Origin: an uncultured Selenomonadales bacterium
Lineage (GTDB): Bacteria > Bacillota > Negativicutes > Selenomonadales > Selenomonadaceae
Assembly (NCBI GenBank): GCA_900321035.1
Contig: ONUH01000013.1
Coordinates: 1-64,000 of the forward strand
Direction: 5' to 3'
Length of the DNA: 64,000 nt
Shown here one piece after another: positions 60,681 to 64,000 of this stretch. The notes below the pieces were generated by a model. The model was not told the DNA's origin. It searched no databases and worked only from the letters and a program-made list of their open reading frames with translations. The position numbers and the translations under genes were made by a program. The stretch's first letter is position 1, and each line of letters begins with the position of its first letter.

Positions 60681-61601
60681 CTATTTCACCTCCGCCAGCC
60701 CCATCTTTCCCGCCGTTTCCGCCAGCGACGTCATGAAAGCGTGGCCCAGCTCGGATAGCCTGCGGTCGGCGTGACGAACGGTGCCGACGGTCATCGGCTC
60801 GTCCACATCCAGTGGTACGGCAACGATATCTCGTCCGTGCAGGAACGAGGGCAGCACGCCTGTGGTCACGATATAGGCGTCCAACGCCATCAAGAAATTC
60901 GCCACCGCAGCCCGGTCGGTGACGAGGACGCGCTTCTTCATCTGACGTTCGCTGCCGACTTCCTCGGCGAAGTAAAAAGGATTCTCCTCCCCCTGATCGA
61001 AGGTGACGCAGGGGAATTCCCCCAAATCGGCGAAGCCGACGGACGCCCGCTTCGCCAGCGGGTGCTTCCGATAGAGGAAAACGTGCGGGCGCGCCATAAA
61101 CAGCGGCGAAAAAACGAGACGGCTCTCCTTCAATAATTTCCGAAGCACCGTCTCGTTGGACCGGCTCATATAGAGAACGCCAATCTCGCTTTTGAAATTC
61201 CGCACGTTCTCGATGATTTTCCCGGTGCGCTCTTCCAAAAGCGATAATTCATAGTCGTCGCCGCTATGTTTCTTGGCCAGCTCGACAAAGGCGCTGGCAA
61301 CGAAGGTATAGTGCTGGGTGGAAACGGAAAAATACCGTTTGCCGCTCTCCCCGCTGTACCGATCCTCTAAGAGCCGCATCTGTTCGACAACCTGCCGTGC
61401 GAAGCCCAGGAACTTGCGCCCCTCGTCGGTGGGCGTCACGCCCCGCGGGCCGCGCACAAAAAGCGTCTGCCGTATTTCCCGCTCCAGCGAGGAAAGAGCC
61501 TCGGTGAGACTCGGCTGCGAAATGAAAAGATTGCGCGCCGCAAGGCTCACCGAACCGTATTCGGCAATCGCCAGCATATACTTCAGTTGGAGGAACGTCA
61601 T
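60681..61601 (-). CDS. LysR-family transcriptional regulator
   Basis: 306 residues. The N-terminal HTH lies at about 1-60 (LKYMLAIAEYGSVSLAARNLFISQPSL), and the effector-binding domain from about 88. It lies 30 nt downstream of iscU on the same strand and just upstream of the corrinoid-MttB operon promoter. It could regulate that operon, but no T-N11-A box is obvious and the effector is unknown. Confidence 0.9.
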   Translation of the reverse strand: MTFLQLKYMLAIAEYGSVSLAARNLFISQPSLTEALSSLEREIRQTLFVRGPRGVTPTDEGRKFLGFARQVVEQMRLLEDRYSGESGKRYFSVSTQHYTFVASAFVELAKKHSGDDYELSLLEERTGKIIENVRNFKSEIGVLYMSRSNETVLRKLLKESRLVFSPLFMARPHVFLYRKHPLAKRASVGFADLGEFPCVTFDQGEENPFYFAEEVGSERQMKKRVLVTDRAAVANFLMALDAYIVTTGVLPSFLHGRDIVAVPLDVDEPMTVGTVRHADRRLSELGHAFMTSLAETAGKMGLAEVK

Positions 61602-61631
61602 GCTTTCCCCTCCCCGGCAGGTTCCGCGCTG

Positions 61632-62057
61632 TTAAGCGTGACAGGCGGCGCAGGGCGAGGAGAACTGCTCCGCGTCGTAAGCGACGCCGTTCTTGTCGTA
61701 GTAGTCCTTGACCGCCGCGCGGATTGCTTCCTCCGCCAGCACCGAACAATGAAGCTTGTGCGCCGGGAGGCCGTCGAGAGCCTCCGCTACCGCCTTGTTC
61801 GTAAGCGCCAGCGCCTCGCCGACAGGCTTCCCTTTGATCAGCTCCGTGGCCATGGAGCTGGACGCGATGGCCGATCCGCAGCCGAAGGTTTCGAATTTCA
61901 CGTCGGACACCACGTCCTCGTCAATCTTCAGATAAATCTTCATGATGTCGCCGCATTTCGCGTTGCCGACCTCGCCGACGCCGTCGGCGTTCTCTATACT
62001 CCCCACGTTGCGGGGATTGCGAAAATGATCCATCACTTTTTCACTGTACAATGCCAT
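61632..62057 (-). CDS. iscU: Iron-sulfur cluster scaffold IscU/NifU-N
   Basis: 141 residues. The three scaffold cysteines are C35 (NAKCGD, with D37), C60 (TFGCGSAIASSS) and C104 (KLHCSVLAEE). It ends in CAACHA, an extra cysteine pair. [2Fe-2S] and [4Fe-4S] clusters are built here with sulfur from IscS. It follows iscS by 53 nt. Confidence 0.94.
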   Translation of the reverse strand: MALYSEKVMDHFRNPRNVGSIENADGVGEVGNAKCGDIMKIYLKIDEDVVSDVKFETFGCGSAIASSSMATELIKGKPVGEALALTNKAVAEALDGLPAHKLHCSVLAEEAIRAAVKDYYDKNGVAYDAEQFSSPCAACHA

Positions 62058-62110
62058 AGCAAATGCCTCCTAATCGTATAAATCTCATTCGTCATGCTTC
62101 GCGGGGAAGT

Positions 62111-63301
62111 TCATTCCGGCAGCAAGAACGCCCGCTTGCCGATAACCTTGTCCTTCCAAAGCGGGGAAATTCCACGCAGATATTCCACGACTTCCGCCAC
62201 CGCCTGCAAGATCTCCTCGACCTCCGCCTCCGTGTTCTCCTCCGAGAGCGACAGACGGAGGGAACCATGCGCGATTTCATGGGGCCGCCCTATGGCGAGC
62301 AGCACATGGCTCGGGTCCAGGGAGCCGGAAGTGCAGGCGGAACCGGAGGACGCGCAGACGCCTTTGTCGTCCAGCAGCAACAGCAGGCTCTCACCCTCAA
62401 TCCCTTCAAAACAGAAATTGACGTTTCCCGGTAGCCGGTGCGTTTCGTCGCCGTTCAGCACGCTGTAGGGGATCTTCCGCAGCCCGTCGATCAATTTATC
62501 CCGCAATGCCCGCACCTTCGCCGTGTTCTCCGCAAGATGCGCGCAAGCCTCTTCGAGCGCCGCCGCCATGCCGACGATGGCGGGCACGTTTTCGGTGCCC
62601 CCCCGCTTGCCCCGCTCCTGCGCGCCGCCCTCGATGAGATTTTCCAGCGGAATCCCGACGCGCGCGTACAGAACTCCGACGCCCTTCGGCCCATGGAATT
62701 TGTGGCCGGACAGGGACAGCATATCAATATTCTGCGCCTGCACGTCAATCGGAAGATGTCCCGCCGCCTGCACCGCGTCCGTGTGGAAGATCACCTTCCG
62801 TTCCCGGCAAATCGCGCCGATTTCCGCGATGGGCTGCACAGAACCAATCTCATTGTTCGCGTACATGACCGTCACTAAAGCGGTGTCATCGCGAATCGCC
62901 TTTGCCACCTGCTCGGGGAGCACGACGCCGTTTTCGTGGACGTCCAAAAGCTCGACCTCGAAGCCTTCTTTTTCCAATTTTTTTAATGTGTGAAGCACCG
63001 CGTGATGCTCAAAGGCCGTGGAAATGATATGCTTCTTCCCTTTTTTCGCCCCGAAGTGCGCGGCGGAAATAATTGCCTGATTGTCCGCTTCGCTGCCGCC
63101 TGCGGTGAAATAAATACCGCTCGGGCTTGCTCCGAGACAGTCGGCCACTTTCGCCCGCGCTCCTTCCAAAGCCTCCTTCGCCTTCTGTCCGAAACCGTAA
63201 AGGCTCGACGCGTTTCCCCAGTTTTCTTCGATGCACGGCAGCATCGCCTCGACGGCCGTCCGGCTCATCTTTGTCGTCGCCGCGTTATCCGCGTATATCA
63301 T
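62111..63301 (-). CDS. iscS: Cysteine desulfurase IscS/NifS
   Basis: 396 residues, fold-type I PLP enzyme. K201 in SLSGHKFHGPKG binds PLP and C323 in SSGSACTSGS carries the persulfide. The N-terminus YADNAATTKM is typical. It provides sulfur for IscU and for the many Fe-S proteins in the window (PFOR, RimO, ASKHA, QueG-like). GGAGG precedes the ATG, and the promoter at 63343-63371 has an operator-like repeat. Confidence 0.95.
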   Translation of the reverse strand: MIYADNAATTKMSRTAVEAMLPCIEENWGNASSLYGFGQKAKEALEGARAKVADCLGASPSGIYFTAGGSEADNQAIISAAHFGAKKGKKHIISTAFEHHAVLHTLKKLEKEGFEVELLDVHENGVVLPEQVAKAIRDDTALVTVMYANNEIGSVQPIAEIGAICRERKVIFHTDAVQAAGHLPIDVQAQNIDMLSLSGHKFHGPKGVGVLYARVGIPLENLIEGGAQERGKRGGTENVPAIVGMAAALEEACAHLAENTAKVRALRDKLIDGLRKIPYSVLNGDETHRLPGNVNFCFEGIEGESLLLLLDDKGVCASSGSACTSGSLDPSHVLLAIGRPHEIAHGSLRLSLSEENTEAEVEEILQAVAEVVEYLRGISPLWKDKVIGKRAFLLPE

Positions 63302-63342
63302 GGCAAAACCTCCAATATCTGTCTGCTATTTTGATTTCGTAT

Positions 63343-63371
63343 ATGATATTCCCTATTTCCTACTTTGTCAA
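63343..63371 (-). promoter_or_regulatory. Promoter of iscS-iscU
   Basis: Minus-strand perfect TTGACA (63366-63371), 17 nt, TATCAT (63343-63348). It overlaps the inverted repeat at 63354-63380. Confidence 0.85.
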
Positions 63372-63380
63372 TAGGAAATA
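63354..63380. promoter_or_regulatory. Inverted-repeat operator over the iscS -35
   Basis: TATTTCCTA (63354-63362), a 9-nt spacer and TAGGAAATA (63372-63380): perfect 9-bp arms centred on the -35 hexamer. Binding would block RNA polymerase. An Rrf2/IscR-type repressor is the natural candidate, though none is encoded here. Confidence 0.65.
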
Positions 63381-63518
63381 ATTTTTCTTGTTCCTGCAAA
63401 AAAAGAGGAGCCGTCGCAGGAAGAATTTTTCTTCCTGTAAAAATTGTTTACAGCCACAAAATATTCAGTTGATTCTACAGTCCTTGATTTGCAGGCGTTT
63501 GCCATTGGTTACTATCCA

Positions 63519-63560
63519 TAAAAAAAACTGTGGGAAGAAATTCTTACTTTCTTACCACAG
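63519..63560 (-). terminator. Terminator of the zinc-ribbon protein gene
   Basis: Stem CTGTGGnAAGAAA / TTTCTTCCCACAG (one mismatch side), followed on the minus strand by eight T. A second small hairpin CAGGAAGAA/TTCTTCCTG lies at 63417-63437. The rest of 63381-63664 has no gene. Confidence 0.8.
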
Positions 63561-63664
63561 ATTTTTATTGCCGCAGAATTATTTGTGTAACGCACCGTCC
63601 GTTTGGACTATGAAATTGGTCGTCCTGCCTGGGAACAGAATAGAAGAAGAAAACCTTTTTATCT

Positions 63665-64000
63665 TCACGCACGGCTCGGCGCGCGAAGGCCGACGCCGAA
63701 GCGCAGCTTTCTCAAGTCGTTTGCATTCTCCGCCCGAAGCACGCAGGAACTGCCGCAGCGCTCACACTCCAGCACGATATAACTGCCTCGGATGTCCGCC
63801 GTCAGCTCCTCGCTGCCGCACGGGCAGACGATATCGCCCGCCTGCGCCATATCGTGGATGCGGTTCAGCGCTTCGAGCAGAATACGCTGCTTCTCGATAA
63901 AGTTCTTGCCGTCGTGCGGATGGAGCGCCTCGAATTCCGCCTGGTTAAAACGCATCAATTCCTCGATGCGTTTTGAGCGCCCGAGATAGCCAAGCTCAAA
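63665..64000 (-). CDS. Partial zinc-ribbon protein, 5' end outside the window
   Basis: The frame stays open to the right edge, so the N-terminus is missing. About 111 residues are visible. They include LGYLGRSKRIEEL, then HDGKNFIEKQRILLEALNRIHD, then a four-cysteine ribbon: CPCG and, 26 residues on, CERCG. The spacing fits a structural zinc site. I do not recognise the family. Confidence 0.7.
   Translation of the reverse strand, partial: FELGYLGRSKRIEELMRFNQAEFEALHPHDGKNFIEKQRILLEALNRIHDMAQAGDIVCPCGSEELTADIRGSYIVLECERCGSSCVLRAENANDLRKLRFGVGLRAPSRA

Noticed and set aside
63388..63900. Plus-strand frame of 170 codons at the right end
   Set aside because: It crosses the hairpins at 63417 and 63522 and is antisense to the zinc-ribbon gene.

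Overview
This 64 kb window is chromosomal DNA from an anaerobic, probably motile Firmicute. The best guess is a Negativicutes/Selenomonadales-type bacterium; this is inference. The points behind it are G+C-rich coding sequence, a Firmicute-style division cluster with DUF1290 (Sbp) and DUF881 proteins between ftsQ and ftsZ, RNase Y followed by a YmdB phosphodiesterase, a one-subunit pyruvate:ferredoxin oxidoreductase, meso-diaminopimelate-type MurE, MotA/MotB, and several corrinoid methyl-transfer proteins. Nearly all genes lie on the minus strand. I saw no rRNA, tRNA, CRISPR array, transposase or phage gene.

Layout. 0.1-10.3 kb: ilvE, NAD(P)HX repair (nnr), motA-motB, a LysR regulator, a small secreted protein, cinA, rimO and an orphan solute-binding protein. 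10.4-24.6 kb: the cell-wall/division cluster, transcribed mraZ-rsmH-ftsL | murE-murF-mraY-murD-murG-murC-ddl-ftsQ-DUF881-sbp | ftsZ. It lacks ftsI, ftsW, murB and ftsA. A terminator, a new promoter and a long structured leader occupy the place where ftsI usually sits. 24.8-34.6 kb: a polysaccharide deacetylase, DUF1858, dtd, DUF4127, a P-loop/Asp23-like fusion, a PHP phosphoesterase, ymdB, a conserved unknown, rny and an LD-carboxypeptidase. 34.6-35.4 kb: a gene-free island crowded with palindromes and bounded by parS-like sites. 35.4-40.4 kb: nifJ and a dicarboxylate symporter.

40.4-60.6 kb is the accessory part and the most interesting. It holds three transcription units for corrinoid-dependent methyl transfer: (i) corrinoid protein - MtaA/UroD-like methyltransferase - SAM-methyltransferase - cystathionine lyase-like - cysteine synthase-like; (ii) YezD-like - MtaA/UroD-like - ASKHA [2Fe-2S] corrinoid activator - UroD-like - QueG-like Fe-S protein; (iii) corrinoid protein - MttB-family methyltransferase. 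Together they could demethylate methylated amines or thiols, carry the methyl group on a corrinoid protein, and reactivate Co(II) with the ASKHA protein. All three units carry the same 24-nt hairpin just upstream of, and overlapping, an intrinsic terminator in the leader of a methyltransferase or corrinoid gene. The hairpin shows compensatory base changes. This looks like a shared attenuator or riboswitch-like element, and I could not match it to a family I know. It is my main candidate for an undescribed system. A symporter/dipeptidase operon, relics of the same symporter gene, an AraC-cupin pair, a lipoprotein and an ECF-S/larE pair are interleaved.

60.7-64 kb: a LysR regulator, iscU, iscS behind a promoter with an embedded inverted repeat, and a partial zinc-ribbon protein cut by the window edge.
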